This document shows positions 9,127-18,290 of a stretch of 64,000 nt of DNA, piece by piece; the first letter of the stretch is position 1, and every line of letters starts with the position of its first letter. The DNA is from CAKRJP01 sp963634745 (lineage in GTDB: Bacteria; Bacillota; Clostridia; Lachnospirales; Lachnospiraceae): contig CAVHCX010000003.1 in NCBI GenBank assembly GCA_963634745.1, forward strand, positions 74,553 through 138,552. Direction: 5' to 3'. The notes under the pieces are model-generated. The model was not told the origin of the DNA and searched no databases. It saw only the letters and a list, made by a program, of their open reading frames with translations. The position numbers and the translations under genes are program-made.

Positions 9127-10068
9127 TTAGATAATAGATGCTCCACGCGTTTTCTTGGATACAAAGTTTACGATCATAAGCAGGGTAACACTGACCACGC
9201 TCTTTAACATACTGATGGCAGTTGCAAGGGATAAGCTGCTTCCTGTCATACCAATGTTATAAACATACAAGTCAAGTACCTGGATATGTGCTTTATTAAA
9301 TGCATTCTGGAATACATAATACTGGTCCATACCATTGTTTAGGAAATTCGCTACGGACATCATTAACAGTACAAAAAATGTAGGCGCAAGGGCCGGTATT
9401 GTAATATTTTTGATGACCTGGAAACGGTTGGCACCGTCTACTCTGGCCGCCTCATAAAGTTCCTGATCAATTCCTGCGATGGCCGCCAGGTACATGATTG
9501 CTCCCCATCCAAGGCCCTTCCACATACTCCATAGGGTCATCCACAAATAGGTATGGGCATCGCTGTCCAAGAATTTAATGGGGCTTGTGATGATTCCCAT
9601 ATTCTGCAAAACCGTATTGACCATACCACTGTCTGTAAATAAGCTGAATGCTACGGAATAAACCAGAACCCAGCTGATAAAGTTTGGCAGAGTCGTGAGG
9701 GTCTGGACCAAATTCTTGAACCACTTGCATTTAATCTCATTTAGAAAAATAGCAAATGCCGCCGGCAAAATGGATGTTGCAATTCCCAGCAAGCTCATGG
9801 CAAAGGTATTTTTCATAACCTGAATCATCTGTTGCACCTGGGTCTTATTTGCAAATAAGGTCTTAAACCACTTCAAACCTACAAACTCACACTGAGACAA
9901 ATCGAGGGGCGGTTTGTAATCATAGAAAGAATAAATCCAACCATGAAGAGGGAAATAAGAAAACAGGAAACATAGAATGATAAAGGGTATCAGGCAGTAG
10001 AACAATCTGCGGCTTCTGGCAAGCTTGGCTGCACTTTGTTTTGTTTTACTTACCGCTTGTTTTTTCAT
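9127..10068 (-). CDS. Sugar ABC transporter permease, LplB type
   Basis: A 313-residue permease, first gene of the transporter operon. The N-terminal 20 residues are basic and cytoplasmic; six membrane helices follow, and the coupling motif is ELYEAARVDGANRFQVIKNITIPALAP. AGAAGGAGAG lies upstream of the ATG. It forms the heterodimeric channel with the LplC-type permease. The operon is divergent from yesL, with 273 bases between. Confidence 0.92.
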   Translation of the reverse strand: MKKQAVSKTKQSAAKLARSRRLFYCLIPFIILCFLFSYFPLHGWIYSFYDYKPPLDLSQCEFVGLKWFKTLFANKTQVQQMIQVMKNTFAMSLLGIATSILPAAFAIFLNEIKCKWFKNLVQTLTTLPNFISWVLVYSVAFSLFTDSGMVNTVLQNMGIITSPIKFLDSDAHTYLWMTLWSMWKGLGWGAIMYLAAIAGIDQELYEAARVDGANRFQVIKNITIPALAPTFFVLLMMSVANFLNNGMDQYYVFQNAFNKAHIQVLDLYVYNIGMTGSSLSLATAISMLKSVVSVTLLMIVNFVSKKTRGASII

Positions 10069-10341
10069 TGTACTCTCTCCTTCTTTTAGAATGCGCTGCA
10101 GCTTTTCTTTAATTCCTGCTCATTGTAGCATTCCTCCTATTTGAGAAGATACCGACCAAATCAGAGGCTAAATATAGGAAAAATCTTGTCTTTTTAAGAT
10201 GAAGCCCTACAAAATCTATTTTTGAAGGTATTTTACCTCTATTTTTATCTGTAGTTTTTTGCCCACTCCCTCCATAAGATAAGCATATGCTAAGAAAAAT
10301 GTTTTTATTTTCTTTATGTAATTTGTGGAAGGAGAAGAGTT
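10069..10341. promoter_or_regulatory. Divergent regulatory region, transporter operon and yesL
   Basis: This gene-free stretch must hold both promoters and probably the response-regulator sites. The one clear element is the 10-bp palindrome AGCATATGCT at 10282-10291, about 50 bases before yesL. I could not assign good -35/-10 pairs on either strand, which would fit activator-dependent promoters. Confidence 0.4.
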
Positions 10342-10995
10342 ATGAAATTCAATACCGAAAGTCCCATCTTTCAGTTTCTGGAAACTTTTTCTGATTTTGT
10401 GATCTTAAATATCTTTTTTGTGATCACCTGTATCCCTGTGGTGACCCTTGGTCCTGCCCTCACGGCCCTATATTCTGTCACCCTCCGGGAGGCCAGAAAT
10501 GAGCAGGGATATATCCTTCAGGCCTATTTTGCTGCCCTTAAAGAAAATTTCAAACGTTCTTTTTTACTGTCTTTTTTGTATAGCATAGTAGGAGCAATCC
10601 TCCTCTATAATCTCGCCTTCTGGGCCCAGATAAAGACACTCACCGGCCATGCGATTTTAATTGTTATTGCCTGCCTGACCCTGCTTTATCTGGTCTCACT
10701 TTTGTATGTCTTTGCCCTGAGTGCAAGATTTGAAAACAGCCTAAAACAGACAGTTAAAAATTCTTTGCTGCTTGCCCTGGCAAATCCTATGCAGACTATG
10801 CTCATCCTGCTCATTATTCTTGTAGGATTCAGCCTGGCCTATGTAAGCCCCATCTTCCGTGTATTTCTGCTTATTTTCGGATTTGCATTTTTAGCTTACT
10901 GTACTTCTTTTCCACTGACCAAGGTCTTTAGCAAATACGAACCTCTTGCGCATGAAGATGGACAAGAGGAATCCGTATCAAGCAAGGATCGATAG
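10342..10995 (+). CDS. YesL family (DUF624) membrane protein
   Basis: A 217-residue membrane protein of the YesL family. The hallmark N-terminal segment SPIFQFLETFSDFVILNIFFVITCIPVVTLGPA is present, with about five membrane helices and a charged C-terminal tail. The biochemical role of YesL proteins is not established; they are nearly always encoded with LplABC-type sugar transporters and YesM/YesN systems, as here, and may assist transporter assembly or function. AAGGAGA precedes the ATG. The cellobiose phosphorylase gene follows after 33 bases, probably in the same transcript. Confidence 0.88.
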   Translation: MKFNTESPIFQFLETFSDFVILNIFFVITCIPVVTLGPALTALYSVTLREARNEQGYILQAYFAALKENFKRSFLLSFLYSIVGAILLYNLAFWAQIKTLTGHAILIVIACLTLLYLVSLLYVFALSARFENSLKQTVKNSLLLALANPMQTMLILLIILVGFSLAYVSPIFRVFLLIFGFAFLAYCTSFPLTKVFSKYEPLAHEDGQEESVSSKDR

Positions 10996-11028
10996 GGTCA
11001 GACACTTACTACAAGGAGATTTTTCACT

Positions 11029-13464
11029 ATGAAATATGGATTTTTTGACGACAAGAAGAAAGAATATGTAATCACAGATCCTAAGACCCCCAATCCATGG
11101 ATCAATTATCTGGGAAATGAAGATTTCTTTTCTCTGATTTCTAATACTGCAGGAGGATACAGCTTTTACAAGGATGCCAAACTCCTTCGTATCACCCGTT
11201 ACCGCTACAATAATGTGCCGGCGGATACCAACGGACGCTATTACTTTATCAATGACCGGGGATGTATCTGGAATCCCGGCTGGCAGCCTTCCCAGACAGC
11301 CTTAGATTCTTACCAATGTCACCATGGACTTGGTTACACTCGTTTTTCTTCTTCCAAAAATAAAATTGAAGCGGATCTGACTGCCTTTGTGCCTCTTCAT
11401 GAGACCTGCGAAGTCAACTATTTAAAGCTCAAGAATACAGATTCTAAAGCCCATAAACTGACGCTGACTTCCTATGTAGAATTCTGCTTCTGGAACGCCG
11501 TAGATGATGCTACAAACTTTCAGAGGAATTTAAGTCTTGGTGAGGTGGAAGTGATCGGATCTGAAATCTATCATAAGACTGAATACAGAGAGCGCCGCAA
11601 TCATTATGCCTTCTACAGTGTCAACCAGCCGGTGGACGGTTTTGACACCAGTCGGGATGATTTCCTTGGAGCCTACGGTTCTATCCAGTCCCCCAAGGCC
11701 GTTGTGGACCAAAGTTCCTACCAGACCCTGGCCAGCGGCGGTGCTGTCATCGGTTCCCACAGGATTGAGGTAAGCCTGGCTCCGGGAGAAGAAAAATCCT
11801 TTATTTTCCTCCTTGGCTATGCTGAGAATCCTGATAAGAAAAAATGGGAAGCTCCCAATGTAATTAACAAGACCCCGGCTAAGGCTATCATGTCCCGTTA
11901 TCAGACGGACGACCAGGTCAAAGAGGCCCTTGCCTGCCTGGCATCCTACTGGGACAAGCTTCTTTCTAGATACAGCCTATCCTGCGAGGACGACAAGCTT
12001 TCCAGAATGGTAAATATCTGGAACCAGTACCAGTGTATGGTTACTTTTAATATGTCCCGGTCTGCCTCTTATTTTGAGTCCGGTACCGGAAGAGGCATGG
12101 GATTCCGTGACTCCTGCCAGGATCTTTTGGGCTTTGTCCACCTGATTCCGGAGCGGGCCAGAGGACGAATCCTTGATATTGCCGCAACCCAGATGGAAGA
12201 CGGAAGTGCCTACCACCAGTATCAGCCCCTGACCAAGCGAGGCAATCTTGATATCGGCAGTGGCTTTAATGACGACCCGCTCTGGCTTATTGCCGCAGTC
12301 AGTGCCTATACAAAAGAAAGCGGTGATTTTGGCATTTTAGATGAAATGGTAGATTTTGATAATGATCCTAAAAAGGCCGCTCCTCTTCTTGAGCACTTAA
12401 AAAGATCTTTTGAATATAGCCTGACCCATCTTGGTCCCCACAAGCTTCCTCTCATCGGCCGGGCCGACTGGAATGATTGCCTGAACCTTAACTGCTTTTC
12501 TAAGGAACCCGGAGAATCCTTCCAGACCACCGGTCCATCAGAGGGCCCTGTAGCAGAGTCTGTATTTATTGCAGCTATGTTTGTAAAATATGCAAGAGAA
12601 TATGGACAGATCAATGAGATTCTCGGCCATAAAGAAGAGGCCTCCAGGGCTTATGATGCTGCCGATGCTATGTATCAGGCCATTCTAAAAGACGGCTGGG
12701 ACGGCCAATGGTTTTTACGGGCTTATGATGCCAGCGGCCAGAAAGTAGGCTCTAAGGAGAATAAGGAAGGCAAAATTTTCATTGAGCCTCAGGGATTTTG
12801 TGTCCTTGCAGGCGTGGGCGTAAAAGAAGGAAAGGCAAAAGAAGCCTTAGATTCTGTAAAAGAGCATCTGGATACCAAATACGGCATCATGCTACAGCAA
12901 CCGGCTTATCAGACCTACCATTTAAATCTCGGAGAAATTTCTTCCTACCCACCGGGATATAAGGAGAATGCCGGTATTTTCTGCCACAACAATCCATGGA
13001 TTTCCATTGCGGAGGCTGTCATCGGCCGGGGAAATCGGGCCTTTGAAATTTATAAGAAAACCTGTCCCGCATATATTGAGGACATCAGCGAGATCCACCG
13101 GACAGAGCCCTATGTATATTCTCAGATGATCGCAGGCGCCGATGCACCCAAGCACGGAGAGGCAAAAAATAGTTGGCTCACAGGAACCGCTGCCTGGACC
13201 TTTGTAAATGTTTCCCAATATCTTTTGGGCATTCAACCGGATTACGACGGCCTGCGCATCGACCCCTGCCTGCCGGATGAGCTAAAGGAGCTTAAGCTGG
13301 ATCGGACCTACCGCGATGCCCACTATCACATCCATATCAGCAAGCCGGACGGCATCGAAAAAGGTGTCCGCAAGATGCTTGTAAATGGCAAGGAAGTGGA
13401 AGGGAACCTGGTAAGGCCCCTTGACGGCTGCAGCGAGTATGAGGTTGAAATCACGATGGGATAA
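11029..13464 (+). CDS. GH94 cellobiose phosphorylase
   Basis: An 811-residue glycoside phosphorylase that splits cellobiose with phosphate into alpha-glucose 1-phosphate and glucose, saving ATP. It matches the clostridial cellobiose phosphorylase pattern throughout: the N-terminal beta-sandwich opens MKYGFFDDKKKEYVIT and contains PWINYLGNEDFFSLISNTAGG; the (alpha/alpha)6 barrel has NMSRSASYFESGTGRGMGFRDS, the catalytic-acid segment IGRADWNDCLNLN (candidate Asp480) and the phosphate-site region HGEAKNSWLTGTAAW. The length is normal and there is no signal peptide, so it acts in the cytoplasm. AAGGAG precedes the ATG. Related GH94 specificities (laminaribiose, chitobiose) look less likely because the similarity to cellobiose phosphorylases runs the full length. 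Confidence 0.93.
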   Translation: MKYGFFDDKKKEYVITDPKTPNPWINYLGNEDFFSLISNTAGGYSFYKDAKLLRITRYRYNNVPADTNGRYYFINDRGCIWNPGWQPSQTALDSYQCHHGLGYTRFSSSKNKIEADLTAFVPLHETCEVNYLKLKNTDSKAHKLTLTSYVEFCFWNAVDDATNFQRNLSLGEVEVIGSEIYHKTEYRERRNHYAFYSVNQPVDGFDTSRDDFLGAYGSIQSPKAVVDQSSYQTLASGGAVIGSHRIEVSLAPGEEKSFIFLLGYAENPDKKKWEAPNVINKTPAKAIMSRYQTDDQVKEALACLASYWDKLLSRYSLSCEDDKLSRMVNIWNQYQCMVTFNMSRSASYFESGTGRGMGFRDSCQDLLGFVHLIPERARGRILDIAATQMEDGSAYHQYQPLTKRGNLDIGSGFNDDPLWLIAAVSAYTKESGDFGILDEMVDFDNDPKKAAPLLEHLKRSFEYSLTHLGPHKLPLIGRADWNDCLNLNCFSKEPGESFQTTGPSEGPVAESVFIAAMFVKYAREYGQINEILGHKEEASRAYDAADAMYQAILKDGWDGQWFLRAYDASGQKVGSKENKEGKIFIEPQGFCVLAGVGVKEGKAKEALDSVKEHLDTKYGIMLQQPAYQTYHLNLGEISSYPPGYKENAGIFCHNNPWISIAEAVIGRGNRAFEIYKKTCPAYIEDISEIHRTEPYVYSQMIAGADAPKHGEAKNSWLTGTAAWTFVNVSQYLLGIQPDYDGLRIDPCLPDELKELKLDRTYRDAHYHIHISKPDGIEKGVRKMLVNGKEVEGNLVRPLDGCSEYEVEITMG

Positions 13465-13535
13465 TCCGCAGGCAGCAAAGCCTGTGGGGCTTTCGCCCCC
13501 CCGACAAGTTGTAAATATAAGTTAGCCTAAAAAAC

Positions 13536-13581
13536 AAGACCGAAGAAGGAGGATCAGATTCCTCCTTCTTCGGTCTTTTAG
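13536..13581. terminator. Strong bidirectional terminator
   Basis: A perfect 18-bp stem (13536-13553 with 13560-13577) around a 6-base loop, with A-rich sequence before and T-rich after, lies between the convergent GH94 and GH3 genes. Confidence 0.95.
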
Positions 13582-13618
13582 TATGAATAATAAATGATAA
13601 ATGGGTCTAGATTATAAT

Positions 13619-15769
13619 TTATAGGTCTACGGAGGCTGTCTGACAGATCTCTTCTACAGACTTGCCTGCATAAATTTGATAAGTTCCCTCTTCTACCACA
13701 AAGGTCTGTTTTTCTTCATCGTAGTAGCTAAAGGCATTGGGATCAAGGTCCAGCCGAATCTCACTGGATCCCCCTGCTTCCAATTCTATTTTGGTAAATG
13801 CTGCCAAAACTTTCTTGGGACGTTCTATGCTTGATTTTTCTTTTCCCACATAGATTTGCACCACTTCTTTTCCATCCAGTTTTCCTACATTGGTCACCTT
13901 GAGGCTTACACATACCTGGGGTTCCTTTCCAGGCATTTTAAGAACTGCATGCAAATCAGAAATTGCAAATTCTGTATAGGAGAGGCCGTATCCAAAGGGG
14001 AAGAGGACCTCGACATCTCTGGAATCATAGTGGCGGTATCCGACAAAAATACCTTCTTTATAGGCTACCGTCTTGCCTCCCGGGAATTCTCCGATGCTGT
14101 GAGCCGGGCAGTCTAGATGGCTTTTAGGCAAGGTTTCCGGAAGGCGTCCGGAAGGATTGACCTTTCCGAAAAGCACCTCTGCCAAGGCAGTTCCCCCTTC
14201 CATTCCGGCATACCACTGCCAAAGAAGGGTCTTGGTTTTTCTAATCCAAGGCATCTCCACCGGCGAACCGGAAATCATAATCACGATGGTATTTGGATTT
14301 GCCTCAAGGACCTCCTCAATCAGCTGATCCTGAGCATAGGGAAGCTTCATATCCGGCCTGTCATGGCCTTCTAGGTCTTGCTTGTGGTTCTGACCCCCAA
14401 TTAGGATTACCGTCTCATACTCTGCCGCCTTCTCTACCGCTTCTTCTCTTAATATACGGCGCTTTTCTTCCAAGGCCCGGCTGACCTTTGCAGCTTCTTT
14501 GGTGGAGCCTCCACCATTTTCCAAGCTGTCTGCCTGCCAGTTAAGAGCCCCCTCCTCTGCTTCCATATCATCTGCAAAATATCCCTGGACAAAGTCTACC
14601 TGGGTATTTCCTCCAAGTAGCTTTTTGATTCCAAGAAGGGGTGAAATCTCATAGAGGGCCTTGATCTCTGCACTTCCTCCACCGTTGGAATGAATGCGGT
14701 TTGCATTGTCTCCGATGAGTAAAATTCGGTCTAATTTCTTGGAAAGAGGAAGTTTTTTCTCTTCATTTTTTAAGAGAATTATAGACTCCCTGGCTGTCAT
14801 AAGGACGCTGGTCCGATGTCCCGGCGTATTGTAGCTTCCTCCCCTTCTTTGGTCTTTTTCGTCTCCGATCATATGCAGGCGATACATCATACGAAGAATA
14901 TTTCTGACTTTTTCATCCAAGCATGCTTCTGCCACTTCGCCCTTTTCTACAGCTTCCTTCAAAGGTTTTGCCAAACAGTATTCATCAAAGTTGTAGGTAA
15001 CAGACATTTCTATATCCAAACCGCTTTCGGCAGCTTCTTTTGTTTTGTGAACCGCCCCCCAGTCGGATACGACCATGCCATCATAGCCCCATTCCTTCCT
15101 AAGAATTTGGTTTAGAAGCTCCTTGTTTTCACAGCAATGCTTTCCCTTATAAAGATTATAGGCTCCCATCATAGAGTAGGCCACTGTGGCCGCCTTTTTA
15201 AATGCCGGAAAATAAATTTCTCTGGCAGCGCAGTCACTTACATCCACATCCACCCAGAGGCGCTCTGTCTCCTGGTTATTGATGGCAAAATGCTTGACAC
15301 AGGCTGCCACATCCGCAGTCTGTACCCCCTCGATTACAGGCACAGCCATCTCCCCACTTAGGTGGGGATCTTCGCTCATATATTCGAAATTTCGCCCGCA
15401 AAGAGGACTTCTTTTAATATTAATACCTGGGGCAAGAATCACATCTTTTCCCCGTCCTCTGGCCTCTTCTCCCAGGACCTTGCCTGTCTCGTAGGCCAGG
15501 GTCCGATTCCAGGTAGATGCTAAGGCACTGTTACTTGGAAGGTAGGTCACATAGTCATCGCTATTTCCTACCGGGACCCAGGAATCATCGGGGAATTCAT
15601 TGCGAACACCCATGGGGCCATCGGACATTTTTACCGGTGGGATTCCTAGACGAGGGACTCCCGCTGTACGAAATAAGCCTGCGCCATGGATCATGCCGAT
15701 CTTCTCATCAAGGGTCAATTCTTTAACCAGGTCTTCAATCTGCTTTTCTATCGTTCTATTTTTCTGCAT
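13619..15769 (-). CDS. GH3 beta-glucosidase
   Basis: A 716-residue glycoside hydrolase family 3 enzyme releasing glucose from non-reducing ends of beta-glucosides. The N-terminal TIM barrel has KMSDGPMGVR, CVKHFAINNQETER and the nucleophile Asp236 in VVSDWGAVHK. The alpha/beta-sandwich domain has the glycine-rich NGGGSAEI and VLFGKVNPSGRLPET, and a C-terminal fibronectin-III-like domain follows. No signal peptide is seen, so it is cytoplasmic. I chose the ATG at 15769 (MQKNRTIEK), with GAGG eight bases upstream; it starts 11 bases after the GH31 stop, so the two genes form an operon. Beta-xylosidase activity also occurs in this family. Confidence 0.92.
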   Translation of the reverse strand: MQKNRTIEKQIEDLVKELTLDEKIGMIHGAGLFRTAGVPRLGIPPVKMSDGPMGVRNEFPDDSWVPVGNSDDYVTYLPSNSALASTWNRTLAYETGKVLGEEARGRGKDVILAPGINIKRSPLCGRNFEYMSEDPHLSGEMAVPVIEGVQTADVAACVKHFAINNQETERLWVDVDVSDCAAREIYFPAFKKAATVAYSMMGAYNLYKGKHCCENKELLNQILRKEWGYDGMVVSDWGAVHKTKEAAESGLDIEMSVTYNFDEYCLAKPLKEAVEKGEVAEACLDEKVRNILRMMYRLHMIGDEKDQRRGGSYNTPGHRTSVLMTARESIILLKNEEKKLPLSKKLDRILLIGDNANRIHSNGGGSAEIKALYEISPLLGIKKLLGGNTQVDFVQGYFADDMEAEEGALNWQADSLENGGGSTKEAAKVSRALEEKRRILREEAVEKAAEYETVILIGGQNHKQDLEGHDRPDMKLPYAQDQLIEEVLEANPNTIVIMISGSPVEMPWIRKTKTLLWQWYAGMEGGTALAEVLFGKVNPSGRLPETLPKSHLDCPAHSIGEFPGGKTVAYKEGIFVGYRHYDSRDVEVLFPFGYGLSYTEFAISDLHAVLKMPGKEPQVCVSLKVTNVGKLDGKEVVQIYVGKEKSSIERPKKVLAAFTKIELEAGGSSEIRLDLDPNAFSYYDEEKQTFVVEEGTYQIYAGKSVEEICQTASVDL

Positions 15770-15780
15770 TTTCTTATCCT

Positions 15781-18120
15781 CTACAGACTGACAATAATCT
15801 GGGCATTTCCGGCACATAAAATCACAGTATCCTGATCCTCAATCCGGTAGTCTGCTCCCTCTATCGTTTTTGCAGTCTCATTTACCAGGCGAATGCTACA
15901 AGGCTTCATTGCCTTTACCTGGATCTCCAGCTTGTCGCCCTTTCTTTGTGCAGTAACCGTTGTCTCTACCTTCCTGTCCATTCCGCAAACGTAAGTAGAA
16001 GTTTTTCCACCATCCTTCAGAGCATAGGCCCGAATTTCCACATTTTGCGCATAGTCATAATCCGGTCTCATCTTTTCTTGTCCTACTGCAATTAGGCTAT
16101 TTTCTCTTGCAAATACCGGAATGCTTAGATAGCCGCAGGCTTCCTCATACCATTTGCCGCCCTCTTTCACTTCTCCTGTAAGATAATGGGTCCATCTGCC
16201 CTCCGGCAGGTAATAAATCGCCCTGCTCTCATCATTAAAGATCGGGGCCACCAAAAGAGAATCTCCTAACATATACTGCTTATCTAAGTATGCACAGTTG
16301 CGGTCTTTTGTAAATTCCATAACCATGCTGCGCATCATAGGCACGCCTGTTGCAGCTGTCTCGATCGAATTTCTATAAAGATATGGCATGAGTTTTGCCT
16401 TTACCTCTGTAAAATAACGGACCACGTCTACCGCTTCCTCATCATATGCCCATGGCACCCGGTAGGAAGTACTTCCGTGGAGTCTGGAATGGGAGGACAT
16501 TAGGCCAAAAGCTGCCCAGCGCTTATATACATCCGGTGTAGAAGTACTCTCAAAACCGCCGATATCATGGCTCCAGTAACCGAATCCGGACATGGTAAGG
16601 GAGAGACCTCCTCGAAGGCTTTCTTCCATGGATACATAGTCAGACCAGCAGTCACCGCCCCAGTGAACCGGGAATTTCTGACCTCCCACAGTTGCGGACC
16701 GGGCAAATAAAACTGCCTCTCCTTTTCCTCTCTTGCGCTCCAAAAGGTCAAAGACGGTTTTATTGTAAAGATAGGTATAGTAGTTGTGCATTTTTTCGGG
16801 ATCAGATCCATCTGCATAGACGCAATTTACCGGAATTCTCTCACCGAAATCGGTCTTAAAGCAGTCCACGCCCATGTCAAGAAGGACCTCCAGCTTGTCC
16901 TGGAACCATTTGCAGGCTGCCGAATTTGTAAAGTCAACCAGGGCCATTCCCGGCTGCCACATATCCCACTGCCATACGTCGCCGTTTGGTCGTTTTATAA
17001 AGTAGCCCTTTTCTTTTCCTTCTGCAAATAAGGCGGATTCCTGGGCAATATAAGGGTTGATCCATACACAGATATTAAGGCCCTTTGCCTTGATCCTTTT
17101 AAGCATGCCTTCCGGATCCGGGAAGACTCTGATGTCCCACAAAAAGTCTGACCAGTGGAAATCTTTCATCCAGAAACAGTCAAAATGGAAGACCCGAAGT
17201 CCGATGCCCCTCTCTAACATTCCATCCACAAAGCTCATAACCGTCTCTTCATCGTAATTGGTTGTAAAGGAGGTAGAAAGCCACAGGCCGTAGGTCCAGG
17301 GAGCCGGAAGGGCCGGTTTTCCTGTAAGATCGGTATAGCGCATCAATACTTCCTTCATGCTGGGGCCGTTAATCACGAAGTAGTCCAAGCTCTCTCCCTT
17401 TACAGAAAATTCTACCTTGGTCACCTGCTCGGTTCCCACTTCAAAAGAAACCTTATCGGAGCTATTTACAAAGACACCATAACCCTTATCGGTCAGATAA
17501 AAGGGGATATTCTTGTAAGACTGGTCCGTGCTTGTTCCTCCGTCCTCGTTCCAAATATCCACAGACTGGCCGTTTCGAACCAGGGCTCCGAAACGCTCAC
17601 CCAGGCCGTAAACATGCTCATTTACATCAAGGCCGAGCTGCTGACGCATATAGGCCTTGCCTTCCGGATCCATATCATAGGCAAAACCTGTCCACTGGGT
17701 ACGCATGTAGGCTAAGTCTCTACCACTGCTTGCAGTCAAAAGCTTCCCGTCTCTTTCGTAGGACATGGACCAATTTTTCTTACTGATCCGCAGGGAAAGG
17801 TTCCCGGAGGTCACAAGAATTTCATCCTCACTTTCTTCTACGTCCATCTGGCGCTTTTCATCCAGATTCAAATCAAATTTAGGACTGTGATCTTCCACTC
17901 CCAGGTAGTGGCTTGTCTGCACACGGATTACATCCTCTGCCGGGGCTGTAATCCTGATGGTGAGATTGATTCCCCCAAGGGTATCTCCTCTGTGGGCGAT
18001 ATGATGTGTGGGGGCACAAATTACAAGTTCATAATCATTTTTCTCTACAAAATAAGCTTCCTGGGGCGCAAAACATTCGATTCCTTCCTTCTGCAGCCAG
18101 CATCCATTTCCGAATTTCAT
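15781..18120 (-). CDS. yicI: GH31 alpha-xylosidase (YicI type)
   Basis: A 779-residue GH31 enzyme with strong full-length resemblance to E. coli YicI, which removes alpha-1,6-xylosyl residues from the non-reducing end of xyloglucan oligosaccharides (isoprimeverose units). Shared stretches include VYGLGERFGALVRNGQ, WNEDGGTSTDQSYKNIPFY, HVFHFDCFWMK-like RVFHFDCFWMKDFHW and VLFARSATVGGQKFPVHWGGDC. The nucleophile is Asp424 in CFKTDFGERIP. There is no signal peptide. AAAGGAG lies upstream of the ATG. It is the first gene of a two-gene operon with the GH3 enzyme. The FDCFWM signature favours alpha-xylosidase over alpha-glucosidase. Confidence 0.94.
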   Translation of the reverse strand: MKFGNGCWLQKEGIECFAPQEAYFVEKNDYELVICAPTHHIAHRGDTLGGINLTIRITAPAEDVIRVQTSHYLGVEDHSPKFDLNLDEKRQMDVEESEDEILVTSGNLSLRISKKNWSMSYERDGKLLTASSGRDLAYMRTQWTGFAYDMDPEGKAYMRQQLGLDVNEHVYGLGERFGALVRNGQSVDIWNEDGGTSTDQSYKNIPFYLTDKGYGVFVNSSDKVSFEVGTEQVTKVEFSVKGESLDYFVINGPSMKEVLMRYTDLTGKPALPAPWTYGLWLSTSFTTNYDEETVMSFVDGMLERGIGLRVFHFDCFWMKDFHWSDFLWDIRVFPDPEGMLKRIKAKGLNICVWINPYIAQESALFAEGKEKGYFIKRPNGDVWQWDMWQPGMALVDFTNSAACKWFQDKLEVLLDMGVDCFKTDFGERIPVNCVYADGSDPEKMHNYYTYLYNKTVFDLLERKRGKGEAVLFARSATVGGQKFPVHWGGDCWSDYVSMEESLRGGLSLTMSGFGYWSHDIGGFESTSTPDVYKRWAAFGLMSSHSRLHGSTSYRVPWAYDEEAVDVVRYFTEVKAKLMPYLYRNSIETAATGVPMMRSMVMEFTKDRNCAYLDKQYMLGDSLLVAPIFNDESRAIYYLPEGRWTHYLTGEVKEGGKWYEEACGYLSIPVFARENSLIAVGQEKMRPDYDYAQNVEIRAYALKDGGKTSTYVCGMDRKVETTVTAQRKGDKLEIQVKAMKPCSIRLVNETAKTIEGADYRIEDQDTVILCAGNAQIIVSL

Positions 18121-18158
18121 CTCTCCATAACTCCTTTATCTATCATACTTTTTCCTTC

Positions 18159-18164
18159 ATTATA
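18159..18164 (-). promoter_or_regulatory. Probable -10 box of the GH31-GH3 operon
   Basis: A TATAAT on the minus strand lies about 40 bases before the GH31 ATG, in the space after the GH42 terminator. No good -35 is present, as elsewhere in this locus. Confidence 0.45.
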
Positions 18165-18242
18165 CAAAGCTGTTTCGGATAAAAATACTGGAAGAATTCA
18201 GCGAAAAATACGCTATTTTTTAGACATCTGAAAGCCTTCCGC

Positions 18243-18281
18243 AAAAAAAGTTCCTGGCAGCCTTTGCCAAGAACTTTTTTG
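18243..18281 (-). terminator. Terminator after the GH42 gene
   Basis: An A-rich/T-rich hairpin (AAAAAAGTTC arm, GAACTTTTTT arm) with one internal mismatch directly follows the GH42 stop codon, separating it from the GH31-GH3 operon. Confidence 0.85.
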
Positions 18282-18290
18282 TATGATCAT